64,000 bases of DNA. It comes from Lewinellaceae bacterium. GTDB taxonomy: Bacteria; Bacteroidota; Bacteroidia; Chitinophagales; Saprospiraceae. Each line of letters begins with the position of its first letter. Position 1 is the first letter of the stretch. The notes under the pieces are model-generated. The model made no database searches. It saw only the letters and a program-made list of their open reading frames with translations, and was not told the DNA's origin. Positions 1 to 11,381 of the stretch are shown here, in pieces. The stretch spans positions 548,280 to 612,279 of the forward strand of contig JADJRC010000001.1 of assembly GCA_016712415.1 (NCBI GenBank), given 5' to 3'. Position numbers and translations under genes: made by a program.

Positions 1-2
1 TT

Positions 3-3000
3 ACCGACGGCAATAACTTCTGCACGGCTACAGCACAAATCAGTGTAACACAGAATATTATACAGCCGGCTGCTGTTGCATCGGCGCCCGGGCAATTGAG
101 CTGTCAATTTCCACAGGTGCAACTGAGCGGTCAGGGCTCTTCCCTGGGCAACCAGTTTTTTTACTACTGGTCAACGCAGGATGGCAATATTGTAAACGGA
201 GCGTTTACACTCAGCCCGACCGTCGACCAGCCGGGCACATATTCCTTACTGGTACAGAACTACGATACCGGCTGCGAATCGACAGCCGATGTGGTGGTGC
301 AAACCAGCCAGGCATTTCCGGTAGCCGATGCCGGTCCGGCGCAAAACCTGACCTGTAGTGTCAACCAGCTTGTGCTTGATGGCAGCGGGTCGTCGCAAGG
401 ACCAGCCTATACTTTTTCCTGGTCGACTGCCAACGGCAATATTCTTTCCGGGAGCAACAGCCCGACTCCTGCAGTCAATGCGCCGGGTACCTACAACCTT
501 ACCGTGGTGAACACACAAAACGGCTGTTCGGCGTCGACCTCGGTTATAGTCGGCACCGACTACTCGGCGCCTCAGGCCGTAGTAGCGCCGGGGGGCGTCC
601 TCAGTTGCTCGGTGACCTCATTGGCCCTGGATGGCAGCGGCAGTTCTACGGGCAACAACTACGCTTACAACTGGACGACACTAAACGGCAACATCCTGTC
701 GGGGAGCAATACATTGAGTCCGGTGGTTAACGGGGTAGGCGCCTACACCTTGCTGGTGGTCAATTCTACCAACGGATGCACTGCCAGTGCCACAACCAGT
801 GTAGCCGCCGACGCCAGCCTGCCCGCTGCTGTAGCAGGCCTGCCGGATACCCTGACCTGTAATATACAGCAACTTACCCTGAACGGGACGGCATCAAGCC
901 AGGGCAATCAATACGCCTATCAATGGAATGGTCCGGGTATTGTCGCCGGCGCTTCGACCCTCCAGCCGGCGGTCAATCTTGCCGGATTGTATGAACTGGT
1001 CGTCACCAACACGACCAATGGATGTACTGCACTTTCCGCCGTAAATATCGCAGCAGATCAGGTATCTCCGCTTGCAGAAGCGGGCGCCGGCGCTGAATTA
1101 AACTGCGTGGTCGCCAGCCTTACCCTGGGCGGTATGCCCTCCAGCAGCGGTCCGCTGTTCACCTATGGGTGGACAACTACCGGTGGAAATATTCTGTCGG
1201 GTGGCAATACACTGAATCCGGTGATCGACCAGCCGGGCTTGTACAGCCTGGTTATTACCAATACTTACAGCGGATGCACTGCAACAGACGCAGTCAATAT
1301 CACGCAGGATATCGCCATTCCGGCAGCCGGCGCAGGCACACCTGACACCATCACGTGCAGCAGTCCGGTCATAGTGCTCGACGGCTCGGGCAGCATCGGG
1401 AGCCAGTTTACCTATTCCTGGACGACCCCTGACGGCAATATCGCCTCCGGCGATTCAACCCTGATGCCGGTAGTGGATGCTCCGGGGTTATATAACTTGC
1501 TGGTTATCAATAATCAAAATGGATGTACGGCATCCAGTTCGGTGCTCGTCGATATTGATGCCAATGTACCGACAGCCCTTGCTACAGTTTCAGGAGAACT
1601 GAACTGTATTGTCACACAACTTCAGTTGAGTGGTGTGAATTCAACCCAGGGACCTGACATTTCCTATACCTGGTCCAGCTCAAACGGGAATATCGTTTCA
1701 GGTGCAAACACCTTATCGCCTTTGGTAAATGCGCCTGGCGATTACACCCTGAACCTGTTCAATGCTTCCAATAACTGCACGGCAACATCCACTGTGACCG
1801 TCAACCTGAACCTGATACCACCCGTAGCAGATGCAGGGATGCCCGTTGTGCTGACCTGCTATGATCCGGTACTGGGACTTGATGCAAATGGTTCCAGTTC
1901 AGGAAACCAGTTTGTTTACCTGTGGAATACTGCCAATGGCCATATTGTGAGTGGCTCAAATAGCCTGACGCCGCAAATCGATCAGCCGGGCCAGTACAAT
2001 CTGGTCGTTACGGACCAAAGCAACGGATGTACGGCTATTGCAGCAGTAGCGGTTCAGGCCGATCAAAATGCACCGGTTGCAGAGGCAGGCGCTTCGCCTG
2101 TGCTTACCTGTGCAATTCTTTCGCTTCCCCTTAACGGCTCTTCAAGCAGCCAGGGCGGACAGTTTGTTTACGCCTGGACAACGACGAATGGCCAGATCGT
2201 GAGCGGGGCAACAACACTTGCGCCCACAGTGGCCGCACCCGGAGATTATGACCTGACCGTGGTTGACACACAAAATGGCTGTACTGCAACGGATCAGGTC
2301 ACGGTCAATCAGGATATCATGCCGCCGGTTGCCAATGCGGGCGTATCGCCAACCCTTACGTGTACCGTGCTAAGCACCCAACTCAACGGCGCCGGCAGCA
2401 GCACCGGAAGCCAGTACCAGTACCTTTGGTCGACGGCGAACGGGCAAATTATCGGCGGCGCCAATACCCTGGCTCCAAACGTAGGAACGCCGGGATTGTA
2501 TGTGCTGCTGGTGACCAATCAAAACAACGGGTGTACACAATCGGCTGCTGTACAGGTGTTGCAGGACATAATGCCTCCTTCCGCCTTTGCTGCCGTGTCC
2601 GGTGAGCCTTACCTGTGCAGTACAGACATTGCCGTTGAACGGTACCGGCAGTAGCACCGGCGGCAATTTTCAGTATGAATGGGATACGCCAAACGGACAA
2701 ATTATCAGTGGCGCAAATACACTTGCGCCGACGGTTGCACAGCCGGGTATTTATAATTTGCTGGTAACCAATGACATAAACGGCTGTACGCAAACGGCAG
2801 AAGTGACTGTCACGCAGGATATTGCCCCGCCTTTGGTAAATGCCGGGGCTGACAATGTACTCACCTGTACCGTCACACAACTGACGTTATCGGGCACTGC
2901 AACCGGCGGCCCGGGCGGGGTGGCATATATATGGTCCGGGCCGGGTATTCTTTCCGGCGCCAATACCCCGAATCCTTCTGTTAATGCCACAGGCGCCTAT

Positions 3001-4356
3001 ATTCTTACGGCGACCGACCTTTACAACGGTTGTACGCAAAGCGATGCCGTGCAGGTATTGCCGGATATCGACGCTCCGCTTGCCGTCATCGCGCAACCGG
3101 GGCAGCTCAACTGCCTCATCAGCAGCCTGCCGCTCAATGCTCAGGCGAGCAGCACGGGTAGCCAATACAATTATCAATGGTCTGGTCCGGGACTGCTTTC
3201 CGGCGCGAATTCACTTACGCCGGTCGTCAATCAGCCGGGCATGTACACGCTTCAGATCATCAATACAACGAACGGCTGTACGACCGTTTCCAACGCTACG
3301 GTTACGCAAAACATTCAATTGCCCGATGCGGAAGCCGGCGCCGGATTTGAGCTGACCTGTTCGGTTGTTGATGGGATATTAAGTGCTGCCGGGTCTTCCT
3401 CAGGGACAGATTATACCTACCTGTGGAGTACGCCAAACGGCAATATTATCGCCGGGGCGGGCGCTGCTTCGCCAACCGTGAACGCAGTGGGCACTTATAC
3501 GCTGCTGGTCACGAATACCCAGACCGGTTGTACGGCAACGGATCAGACATCTGTGACCGAAAATACCAATTATCCGTCGGCAATTGACTTGTTCACCGAA
3601 CCGCCGGCCTGCGGCGACCAGCCCGGAACCATCAGTTTTGAAGAAGTGCAGGGTGGGGTAGGGCCATACCTGTATTCTATTGACGACGGCGCCACGTTCC
3701 GGACGGCCGGAGAATTCAATAACCTCGATCCGGGCACATACGAACTGGTCGTACAGGATGCCAATGGGTGTCAATACACGGAATCGCTTGTTTTTCCGGT
3801 ACCCGTCGAGCCTGAAATCGCCCTGGGACCGGAAATACAACTGTCTTTCGGTGAATCGGCAACCCTGACAGCGACGCTGAACATTCCACTCTATGAAATT
3901 GACACCATCATTTGGGCGCCGGCGGAAAGCGTCACCCGGACGAACAAGCCCAATGTCGTGAAAGCAGAACCTTTCAAGACGACGGAATACACGGTCACCC
4001 TGATAAACATCAACGGATGCCAGGCTCAGGACCGGATCATCGTGCGGGTGGGCGATCCCTTTATCTGGGCGCCCAACGTATTCAGCCCGCACAAGGAAGA
4101 CGGCAAAAATGACCACTTCCTGATCTTTGCTGCCGGGAATACGGTCAGAAATATCAGAAACCTGCAGATTTACGACCGATGGGGCAACCAGGTGTTTCAC
4201 AACGAGGACATACAGCCCAACGACGAGAAACTCGGCTGGGACGGCCGTTTCCGCGGACAGGTGATGAATCCTGCTGTATTTGTCTGGTATGCCGAGGTGG
4301 AACTGATAGACGGGCGGGTAATTTTGCTCAAGGGCGATGTGACGATTGTGGAATAA
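3..4356 (+). CDS. Giant Ig/PKD-like repeat adhesin, T9SS type B cargo (5' end outside window; frameshift at ~2607)
   Basis: Open from the window edge, so the start and signal peptide lie outside. About 14 tandem repeats of roughly 83 residues run to ~position 3560. Each carries an LTC/LNC Cys near its start, a W-S/T-T-x-N/D-G-N/Q-I strand and an NGC Cys near its end, which suggests one disulfide per module. A SprB-like module (GDQPGTISF ... DANGC) and another Ig-like module follow. The last ~90 residues (WAPNVFSPHKEDGKND ... IYDRWGNQVF ... WDG) are a gliding-motility-associated type B sorting domain, so the protein is probably exported by T9SS to the cell surface. The frame changes at 2607-2608, where GAGCCTTACC stands for the repeat consensus GAGCTTACC: one extra C. 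Repeat periodicity continues without a gap, so this is one gene, and the indel is probably an error. The ligand is unknown. Confidence 0.85.
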
Positions 4357-4366
4357 CACAGGACTT

Positions 4367-4456
4367 ATGCAACAAATCAACCAATTCATCCGGATATACC
4401 TGAAGGAACTGGAAATGACCTACCTATCATCACTGACCAACAACCTCTTTCCATGA
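4367..4456 (+). CDS. Possible 29-residue leader ORF before the ABC exporter
   Basis: An ATG-initiated ORF of 29 codons (MQQINQFIRIYLKE...) fills the gap between the adhesin and the ABC ATPase. Its TGA overlaps the ATPase ATG as ATGA, the same geometry as the ATPase/permease junction. It could be a translationally coupled leader or simply chance. There is no family match I recognise. Confidence 0.25.
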   Translation: MQQINQFIRIYLKELEMTYLSSLTNNLFP

Positions 4457-5238
4457 CCGAGCCGGCCATCAGCATAAGAAACCTGCACAAACACTACGGA
4501 AGCAAACACGTGTTGCAGGGCATTGATCTCGACGTGTATCCCGGTCAGGTGCTTGGATATATCGGGCCCAACGGCGCCGGCAAAAGCACCACTGTCAAGG
4601 TACTCTGCGGGCTCATCAGCGATTACAGCGGTGACGTGCGGGTGCGGGGGATCGACGTACGCGAGAACCCCGTCGAGGCAAAACGCCTGATCGGATATGT
4701 GCCCGAAATGGCGGAACTGTACGATGTGCTGACGCCATCAGAATTCCTGCATTTTATGGGTAACCTGTACGGACTGGATGAACAGCTGTGTGAAGGCCGG
4801 ATCGTCAGGATGTTGGGCGCATTCGGACTCCAGCCGAACATTCATCAGCGGATGGATACCTTCAGTAAAGGCATGAAACAAAAGGTGCTGCTGACCAGCG
4901 GGCTCATCCATAACCCTGATATTATCATCTTCGATGAACCGCTCAGCGGCCTGGATGCCAACAGCGTGATCATTGTAAAAGACCTGATCGGCAAACTGGC
5001 CAGGGAAGGCAAAACCATTTTCTACTGCAGCCACATGATGGATATTGTGGAAAAAGTGAGCGACCGCATTATCCTCATCGACCAGGGAAGGGTAGTGGCC
5101 GACGGCACGTTCGAAGAACTGAAACAACAACAGGGCAATCAGAGTCTGGAGCAGATTTTTGCCCGACTCACTTTGCAGGACGGCCTCGGGCGTGCTGCCG
5201 ACGACCTGATGAGCGCATTTGAAACCGGAAAGTCATGA
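4453..5238 (+). CDS. ABC-2 type transporter, ATP-binding subunit
   Basis: 261 residues, usual length for a CcmA/NatA-like ATPase of ABC-2 exporters. Walker A GPNGAGKST lies near residue 38, a signature-like FSKGMKQK near 136, Walker B IIIFDEP near 157 and the switch His in CSHMM near 192. It should energise the membrane protein encoded directly downstream, whose ATG overlaps this stop (ATGA), indicating translational coupling. The substrate cannot be read from the sequence. ABC-2 systems export lipids, polysaccharide or drugs. Confidence 0.9.
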   Translation: MTEPAISIRNLHKHYGSKHVLQGIDLDVYPGQVLGYIGPNGAGKSTTVKVLCGLISDYSGDVRVRGIDVRENPVEAKRLIGYVPEMAELYDVLTPSEFLHFMGNLYGLDEQLCEGRIVRMLGAFGLQPNIHQRMDTFSKGMKQKVLLTSGLIHNPDIIIFDEPLSGLDANSVIIVKDLIGKLAREGKTIFYCSHMMDIVEKVSDRIILIDQGRVVADGTFEELKQQQGNQSLEQIFARLTLQDGLGRAADDLMSAFETGKS

Positions 5239-6938
5239 ATATCGTCAACAGATTTTTTCTGGCTGTGGTGATGGCGCCGGGACCGCTGTACAGCCGCTGG
5301 GGCATTGAGGTCAACAAAATGCGGTCTATCCTGACCACCAAATTGACCATGGACGACCGTCGGCCGAATACCATGCAGGCGACGCGTCAGCGGCGGGGCA
5401 ACAAGGATGCCATCAGCAATGCCACGCTTGGAACGATGCTGGTCAGCGGATTGATGGGGCTGGCGTTTTTAATGGCATTTTCACTGACGGGCGACTACGT
5501 CGTGCAACTTACCTTTTTTTTCGGTATGTTCATTACCATGCTGTGTATGTCGCTGGTCAGCGATTTTACATCGGTACTGATTGATGTACGGGACACCCAG
5601 ATCATACTGCCCAAGCCCGTCAACGACATCACTTTTATCGCGGCGCGGTTGCTGCACATCTTTGTCCATGTTTGCAAGATGGTGATACCCCTCAGCCTGC
5701 CGGCGTTTGTCTATATCACCGCCCAGACCGGCATCGTTGCGGCTTTGGCATTTGGAGTTATGGTGTTTCTGGCGACGCTGTTTTCCATTTTCCTGATCAA
5801 TGCAGTCTATATCTTCATTTTGCAGATCACTACGCCGGAAAGGTTTAAAAACGTTATCAGTTACATACAAATCGCTTTCGCCATTGGAATCTATGCCGCT
5901 TACCAGGTACTGCCGCGCATGTTCGACCGCCTGGGTGGTACGGGCATCGACCTGACCCAATACGACTGGTTGGTCGCCATGCCCCCGTACTGGTTTGCCT
6001 GCGCCTTTAACACGCTGGTGACCTTTAAAACGGATAACCTGTTGCAGTTGATCAGCGCCGTCCTGGCCGTGCTGATGCCCGTTCTGAGCATTTACCTGGT
6101 GGTGAAATACCTGGCGCCTGCCTTCAACCAGAAACTGGCCATGATATCCGGATCGGGGTCTGCCACTTCCGGCACCCAGGCTGCGCAAACTGTCCGTCAG
6201 ACCGGAGGTGGTTTTGCAGACCGTATTTCACAGGTACTTACGGGAAACAGAATGGAGCAGGCCGGTTTTATGATGGCCTGGAGGCTCATGGCGCGCAGCC
6301 GCGATTTTAAACTTTTGGTGTATCCGAGTATCGGCTATTTCCTGGTACTGTTTGTCATGATGGTATTTCGTGGAACAAACAGCCTTAAGGCGCAGGAGGA
6401 CGGTCTGATGACCTTTTTCCCTGTACTGATTGCTTATTTTGGAGGCATCATTTCCATATCGGCGCTTTCCCAGGTCTCTTATTCGAATCAGTACAATGCG
6501 GCCTGGGTGTACTATGTTTCGCCCCTGACGCGGCCGGGGGAAATTGTCAGCGGGGCATTAAAAGCCGTAATGGTTCAGTTTTATGCCCTGGTTGCCCTGT
6601 TTGCACTTGCTGTGGGACTATGGTTAGGCGGCACAGATATGTTCCCCAATGTGTTATTAGGGCTATTCAATCAATTGCTTATCATTTATATATACGCCGT
6701 TTTCAATTTCAAAAAACTGCCCTTCTCCCAGCCCATGAATATGAACCAAAGGGGCGGACAACTGATAAAGACGCTCATGATGGTATTTGCAAGCCTCATC
6801 ATCGGGTCTGTCCATTACCTGTTCATTAAAGCGCCGGCCGCCATCGGTGTGGCACTTCTGCTATCGGCAACAGCTACCTGGCTTCTGATGCGCCGCATCA
6901 GGAATATTGACTGGGAGGAAATGGAGTTCGCCGAGTAA
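5235..6938 (+). CDS. ABC-2 type transporter, membrane permease
   Basis: 567 residues with about ten to twelve hydrophobic segments, including clusters near residues 60-110, 135-200, 215-230, 270-290 and a C-terminal block from ~360 to 555. The N-terminal ~50 residues are polar and basic. Its start overlaps the ATPase stop by four bases, so the two genes form an operon and probably one complex. No periplasmic partner or substrate-specific domain is visible. The assignment rests on topology and the partner ATPase. The downstream gene lpdA is convergent. Confidence 0.8.
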   Translation: MNIVNRFFLAVVMAPGPLYSRWGIEVNKMRSILTTKLTMDDRRPNTMQATRQRRGNKDAISNATLGTMLVSGLMGLAFLMAFSLTGDYVVQLTFFFGMFITMLCMSLVSDFTSVLIDVRDTQIILPKPVNDITFIAARLLHIFVHVCKMVIPLSLPAFVYITAQTGIVAALAFGVMVFLATLFSIFLINAVYIFILQITTPERFKNVISYIQIAFAIGIYAAYQVLPRMFDRLGGTGIDLTQYDWLVAMPPYWFACAFNTLVTFKTDNLLQLISAVLAVLMPVLSIYLVVKYLAPAFNQKLAMISGSGSATSGTQAAQTVRQTGGGFADRISQVLTGNRMEQAGFMMAWRLMARSRDFKLLVYPSIGYFLVLFVMMVFRGTNSLKAQEDGLMTFFPVLIAYFGGIISISALSQVSYSNQYNAAWVYYVSPLTRPGEIVSGALKAVMVQFYALVALFALAVGLWLGGTDMFPNVLLGLFNQLLIIYIYAVFNFKKLPFSQPMNMNQRGGQLIKTLMMVFASLIIGSVHYLFIKAPAAIGVALLLSATATWLLMRRIRNIDWEEMEFAE

Positions 6939-6979
6939 GGATGATTTGGATTGGTTCATTGCTAGCAATGCAACAATGA

Positions 6980-8377
6980 TCAAAGGTGTATCACCTCACC
7001 ATACGCCGCTGCGGCCGCTTCCATCAGGGCTTCGCTCATGGTGGGGTGCGGGTGTATGGATTTGATGATTTCGTGACCCGTGGTTTCCAGTTTGCGGGCC
7101 ACCACCACCTCTGCGATCAACTCGGTCACATTGTAGCCGATCATGTGCGCGCCGAGCCATTCGCCGTATTTCTTGTCAAAAATGACCTTGACAAAGCCCT
7201 CCGGGTGCCCGGCGGCTTTCGCCTTGCCGGATGCCGTAAAGGGGAATTTGCCCACTAATACTTCGTATCCTGCTTCTTTGGCGCCCTGTTCGGTATAGCC
7301 GACTGAAGCAACCTCCGGCGAGCAGTAAGTACATCCGGGGATGTTGTTGTAGTCGATGGGTTCGGGGTGATGCCCGGCGATCTTTTCCACACAGGTGATC
7401 CCCTCTGCGCTGGCCACGTGCGCCAGCGCCTGGGTGGGCAAAACATCGCCGATGGCGTAGATGCCCGGCACGGTAGTCTGGTAATAATCGTCTACCTTGA
7501 TAAACCCGCGATCGGTGGCAATGCCCAGGTCTTCAAGTCCGATATTTTCAGTGTTGGGGGTAACGCCGGCGGCGCTCAAAACGACGTCGCAGAGGATTGT
7601 TTCCGTTGCGCCGTCCTTGCGGTTTTTCATGTGAACCTTGATCTCCTTACCACTGGTATCGACACTTTCCACGGCCCAGCCGGCATAGACCTTCATGCCT
7701 TTCCGGGTGTAGAGTTTGCCGAGTTCTTTGGAGATGTCGGGGTCTTCGCGCGGAACCAGTCCCTGTTCCAGAAACTCCACGATGCTGACTTCTGTGCCGA
7801 GGGTATGGTAGAAATAACCGAATTCCACACCGATTGCGCCTGCGCCGACCACCACCATGCGTTTGGGTTGACTTTCCAGGCTCATGGCTTTGCGGTATTC
7901 AATGATTTTTTTGCCGTCGATGGGCAGGTTGGGCAGTTCCTTGGCACGTCCGCCTGTGGCCACGATGATGTGTTTGGCTGTATATTCTGTCGCCTTGCCT
8001 TCGGCATCCGTCACCACGACTTTCGGACCCTTGGCGAGTTTTGCAGCGCCCATGATTACCGTGATCTTGTTCTTTTTCATCAGGAACTGGACCCCTTTGC
8101 TCATGCCCTCGGCCACGCCTCTGCTGCGTTTGATGACGGCCCCGAAATCGGCGCCGGACTTGCCGGCTTTGATGCCGTAGTCTTCCGCATGATTCAGGTA
8201 TTCGAATACCTGGGCGCTTTTCAGGAGTGCTTTGGTTGGAATACAACCCCAGTTCAGGCAAATGCCCCCCAGACTTTCGCGTTCGATGATCGCAGTGTTT
8301 AGTCCCAGTTGAGAAGCGCGGATAGCGGCAACGTATCCGCCGGGGCCGCTGCCTATGACGATAAGATCAAAATTCAT
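6980..8377 (-). CDS. lpdA: Dihydrolipoyl dehydrogenase (E3)
   Basis: 465 residues, full length for the family. It reoxidises the dihydrolipoyl groups of 2-oxoacid dehydrogenase complexes and/or the glycine cleavage system, passing electrons via FAD to NAD+ in the cytoplasm. FAD-binding GSGPGG is at the N-terminus, the redox disulfide in CLNWGC at residues ~40-45, an NAD-binding GAGAIG near 180, a second FAD motif AIGD near 310, and the active-site His in HPHPTMSEA near 445. No E1/E2 genes lie nearby, so it may serve several complexes. A TAnnTTTG box lies ~85 bases upstream. Confidence 0.97.
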   Translation of the reverse strand: MNFDLIVIGSGPGGYVAAIRASQLGLNTAIIERESLGGICLNWGCIPTKALLKSAQVFEYLNHAEDYGIKAGKSGADFGAVIKRSRGVAEGMSKGVQFLMKKNKITVIMGAAKLAKGPKVVVTDAEGKATEYTAKHIIVATGGRAKELPNLPIDGKKIIEYRKAMSLESQPKRMVVVGAGAIGVEFGYFYHTLGTEVSIVEFLEQGLVPREDPDISKELGKLYTRKGMKVYAGWAVESVDTSGKEIKVHMKNRKDGATETILCDVVLSAAGVTPNTENIGLEDLGIATDRGFIKVDDYYQTTVPGIYAIGDVLPTQALAHVASAEGITCVEKIAGHHPEPIDYNNIPGCTYCSPEVASVGYTEQGAKEAGYEVLVGKFPFTASGKAKAAGHPEGFVKVIFDKKYGEWLGAHMIGYNVTELIAEVVVARKLETTGHEIIKSIHPHPTMSEALMEAAAAAYGEVIHL

Positions 8378-8460
8378 GGTTGTTTACTATTGGTCGGTGA
8401 AATACTGATCGAAATTACACCGGATGGCTCCGGTGAAAATATTATTTGGTTTTGGTGGGG

Positions 8461-8468
8461 CAAAGATA
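8461..8468 (-). promoter_or_regulatory. Bacteroidota -7 box upstream of lpdA
   Basis: Reads TATCTTTG on the minus strand, matching TAnnTTTG, ~85 bases before the lpdA ATG. The -33 element is not obvious. Confidence 0.45.
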
Positions 8469-8551
8469 ACGCATGGCGACAATTTTTTTGAAAATCGCAG
8501 GCGATACCATATTTCAACGCGAAATTAGAGGGCAGGTTTTTAAAAGAACCT

Positions 8552-8559
8552 TATATTTG
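8552..8559 (+). promoter_or_regulatory. Bacteroidota -7 box for the 8.6-kb gene
   Basis: TATATTTG matches TAnnTTTG and sits 40 bases before the ATG at 8599. This supports 8599 as the start rather than the earlier in-frame ATG at 8473. Confidence 0.5.
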
Positions 8560-8598
8560 AAAACACAAACCACACATTTTACACCTAACAAGTTTTGT

Positions 8599-10121
8599 AT
8601 GAAACGGCTAAGCCTCTTCTACCTCCTGTTTTGCATTGTCCCCGTGTTCGCCCAACCTACAGGAACGCTAAAAGTGGAAATGAGCGCTCCCTTTGAAAAT
8701 GACCGCAAGCGCACTTATGTCACCGATATGTTTCACGACAGTTCCGGCAACATTTACCTGGTCAAATCGGAAGATAAAACGACGATCGGAGAAGTGCTTG
8801 CAGGCCCTCTGGCCAAAAACGATCCGACAGTCCTGCTCGAAAAATACGACGCTGCGCTGAATCAGGTATATTCAACGCCCCTGTTCTCGGAAGCGATGGG
8901 TGATAAGAAAGTGTACTACCAGGGTGTTTATGTGCTGAATAAAAAGCCCTGGTTTTTTTCGGCTTATTTCGACAGCGAACAGGATATGCGTTATCTGTAC
9001 CGGCATGAACTGAAAGAAAACGGCAAGCTCGGCGACCCGCTCAGGGTGGCGGAGATGGAGTCGCGAAAAGGCGGCGGCAGGTTCAATATCATCTTTTCGC
9101 CGGACAGCCTGTTGCTGGCGGTTGTTGCACGCCCGGCCGTAAAAGGCAAAAAACCTGAGGAATTGACTTTCCGTGTGTTCGACCGGGAATTCCATCTGGT
9201 GCGCGAAGGCAGCACAACGTTTCCCTATATCAATAAAGAAATGGACGTCAACGGTCTTACCCTGACCAATCAGGGTGATTTCAGCGCGCTGGTTTCCTGG
9301 GAAAAAGATAAAAACAGAGATGGAAAACAGTTCGCCCAGGAAATATTCGTTTTCCCGAATGGCGAAAACGAGCCGCGTCGCATACCCCTCGATCTTGGCG
9401 AAAATTATGCGCTCCACTTTTTTGTCCTGCCCGACAAGAACGGCAATCTGTACGGCGTCGGGCCGTACAACCTTATTTCCAAACGGCAAAAATTCAAGGA
9501 TGGCGTACCGCCCACCTCATTGGGAACGGCATGGATCAGGATCGATCATGCCACATGGGAACCCGGAAAGCCGGTATTGAACCTTTACAAGACCGAAACC
9601 AAAACCTTCATGGAGTCGAAGTCCAAACTCGTTTACGGATATGGTTTTCAGTATTTCCGCAATTACAAGGCATGGGTCACCGACGACGGCCGGGTTTTCC
9701 TGGACATGGAACAGGATTGGGGTACCGTAACGCAGGGGAATGCCCTGCACAGTACGCATAACCAGTCCGAAATGATCCTTCTTTTGCAGTTTGATCCGTC
9801 GGGAAAAGTGACGCAAGAGGTTATTGTGCCGCACAAGGTATCGGGTGGCGGTATTGTGCAGGGGCTGTTTCATATAGCCCTGCACAAGGGGGATACCTTT
9901 TATTTTATTTACAACGACAATGCAAAATCCGAAAGCAACAACCCCACGTTGTGTTGTGTACCGTTGGGCCCGACGGCACGAAGACTTTCGATTCGGTTTT
10001 TGACTTCAAAGCGGTTGAAGTCTTCCTGCATACCCCAAATGTATTGATAACCGACAACAGCACGCTTGTCGTGGTGGGCAGTTACGGGCGGGATTTCCGG
10101 TTGTTCCGGTTGAAACTGTAA
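8599..10121 (+). CDS. Secreted protein of unknown function (C-terminal frameshift at ~9949)
   Basis: The start at 8599 gives a clear Sec signal peptide (MKRLSLFYLLFCIVPVFAQ), so the product is exported. I do not recognise the ~507-residue protein. It is rich in aromatic beta-strand stretches of propeller-like character and has no T9SS domain. The frame running to 10047 ends in an arginine-rich tail unlike the rest. Adding one base near 9949 (in CCCACGTTG) lets the coding continue through GPDGTKTFD ... VVVGSYGRDFRLFRLKL to a stop at 10121. I take this as one gene with a one-base deletion, probably an error. Confidence 0.65.
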
Positions 10122-10139
10122 AGGCGCCTTAACGGATTA

Positions 10140-11381
10140 CTACACCGTTTCCACATAGTCCAGATCGTCGCTGAAGGTTTCTTTCATGCCATAGAGTGCC
10201 AAAAAGGCGATTACCAGGCAAACGGTTCCGATGATCCATGCTGCCGTAATGACGCTGCCGGTGGCTGCCGGGTCTTTCAGCCACTTGAACGAGGCGCCGA
10301 TGGGGACCAGCATCCCCCGCGCGAAGTTGGGCACCGAAGTGGCCACCGTGGCGCGCAGGTTGGTGCCGAACTGTTCTGCGCCGATGGTTACAAAAATTAC
10401 CCAGAACCCGACGGAGATGCCCAGCAGGAAGTGGGCGACATAAAAAGATGCCGGGGTGGAAAAGTTGCCGGCGAGGTAATAGATGACAGCAAAAACATCA
10501 AGGGTCAGGAATATCCACATGACCTTCAACCGGCTTTTCAGGTACTGGCTGAGCAGACCCGAACCGATATCGCCGAGTATGAGCCCCGTGTAGCAGGCCG
10601 CTATAGCATTGCCGCCGGTGATGCCGCTCAGGCCTTTGGCGTGGCCGAATTCGGGCGCCAGCGTGATCAGCACCCCGACCACGTACCAGGTGGGAAAACC
10701 GATCAGCAGACACCGCACAAATCTTGAAAAGCGGTCCCAACTGGTGAAGAGCGACAAAAAATTGCCCCGGCTGACGCCGACCGCTGTTTTTACCTGCTGG
10801 AACATGCCCGATTCGCTTACGCTGATCCGCAACAGCAGCAACATCAGTCCGAGCCCGCCACCCACAAAGTAGCAGGTGCGCCATGGGAAAAACTGGTCGA
10901 TCACCCAGGCCAGCAGCGCGCCGCTCAGGCCGATCGAGGCCACGAGCATGGTGCCGTATCCGCGTTTTTCCCTGGGCAGCACCTCTGAAACGAGCGTAAT
11001 GCCGGCGCCGAGTTCGCCGGCCAGCCCGATACCCGCCATAAAGCGAAAAATGGCATAATCCGTGGCGGAGGTGGCAAACCCGTTCAGGATGTTGGCGATG
11101 GAATACAGGAATATGGAAAAATACAGGACCCGCACACGGCCTTTTTTGTCGCCGAGAATTCCCCATATCAGTCCGCCGAGCAGCATGCCGGCCATCTGCC
11201 AGTTGAGCAAAGAGATGCCGGTATCTGTCAGGGCCTGTCCCTGAAAACCGAGGTCCTGAAGGCTTTTTACCCGGACAAATCCGAACAACAGCAGGTCGTA
11301 TATGTCAACAAAATAGCCGAGTGCGGCTACAATTACAGCGGCATTCATGATGCGTTGGGTCGTCGGTGCTGGTGCAGTCAT
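10140..11381 (-). CDS. MFS transporter (metabolite:H+ symporter-like)
   Basis: About 413 residues from MTAPAPTTQR. The start is chosen because its ATG overlaps the TGA of the upstream symporter (ATGA); the longer frame has a hydrophilic extension lying inside that symporter gene. Twelve hydrophobic segments are expected. The MFS loop 2-3 motif is visible as GDKKGRVRV, and RFMAGIGLAGELGAG resembles the sugar/metabolite porter branch. It sits in the inner membrane. Co-transcription with a dicarboxylate/amino-acid symporter hints at an organic acid substrate, but that is inference. Confidence 0.85.
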   Translation of the reverse strand: MTAPAPTTQRIMNAAVIVAALGYFVDIYDLLLFGFVRVKSLQDLGFQGQALTDTGISLLNWQMAGMLLGGLIWGILGDKKGRVRVLYFSIFLYSIANILNGFATSATDYAIFRFMAGIGLAGELGAGITLVSEVLPREKRGYGTMLVASIGLSGALLAWVIDQFFPWRTCYFVGGGLGLMLLLLRISVSESGMFQQVKTAVGVSRGNFLSLFTSWDRFSRFVRCLLIGFPTWYVVGVLITLAPEFGHAKGLSGITGGNAIAACYTGLILGDIGSGLLSQYLKSRLKVMWIFLTLDVFAVIYYLAGNFSTPASFYVAHFLLGISVGFWVIFVTIGAEQFGTNLRATVATSVPNFARGMLVPIGASFKWLKDPAATGSVITAAWIIGTVCLVIAFLALYGMKETFSDDLDYVETV

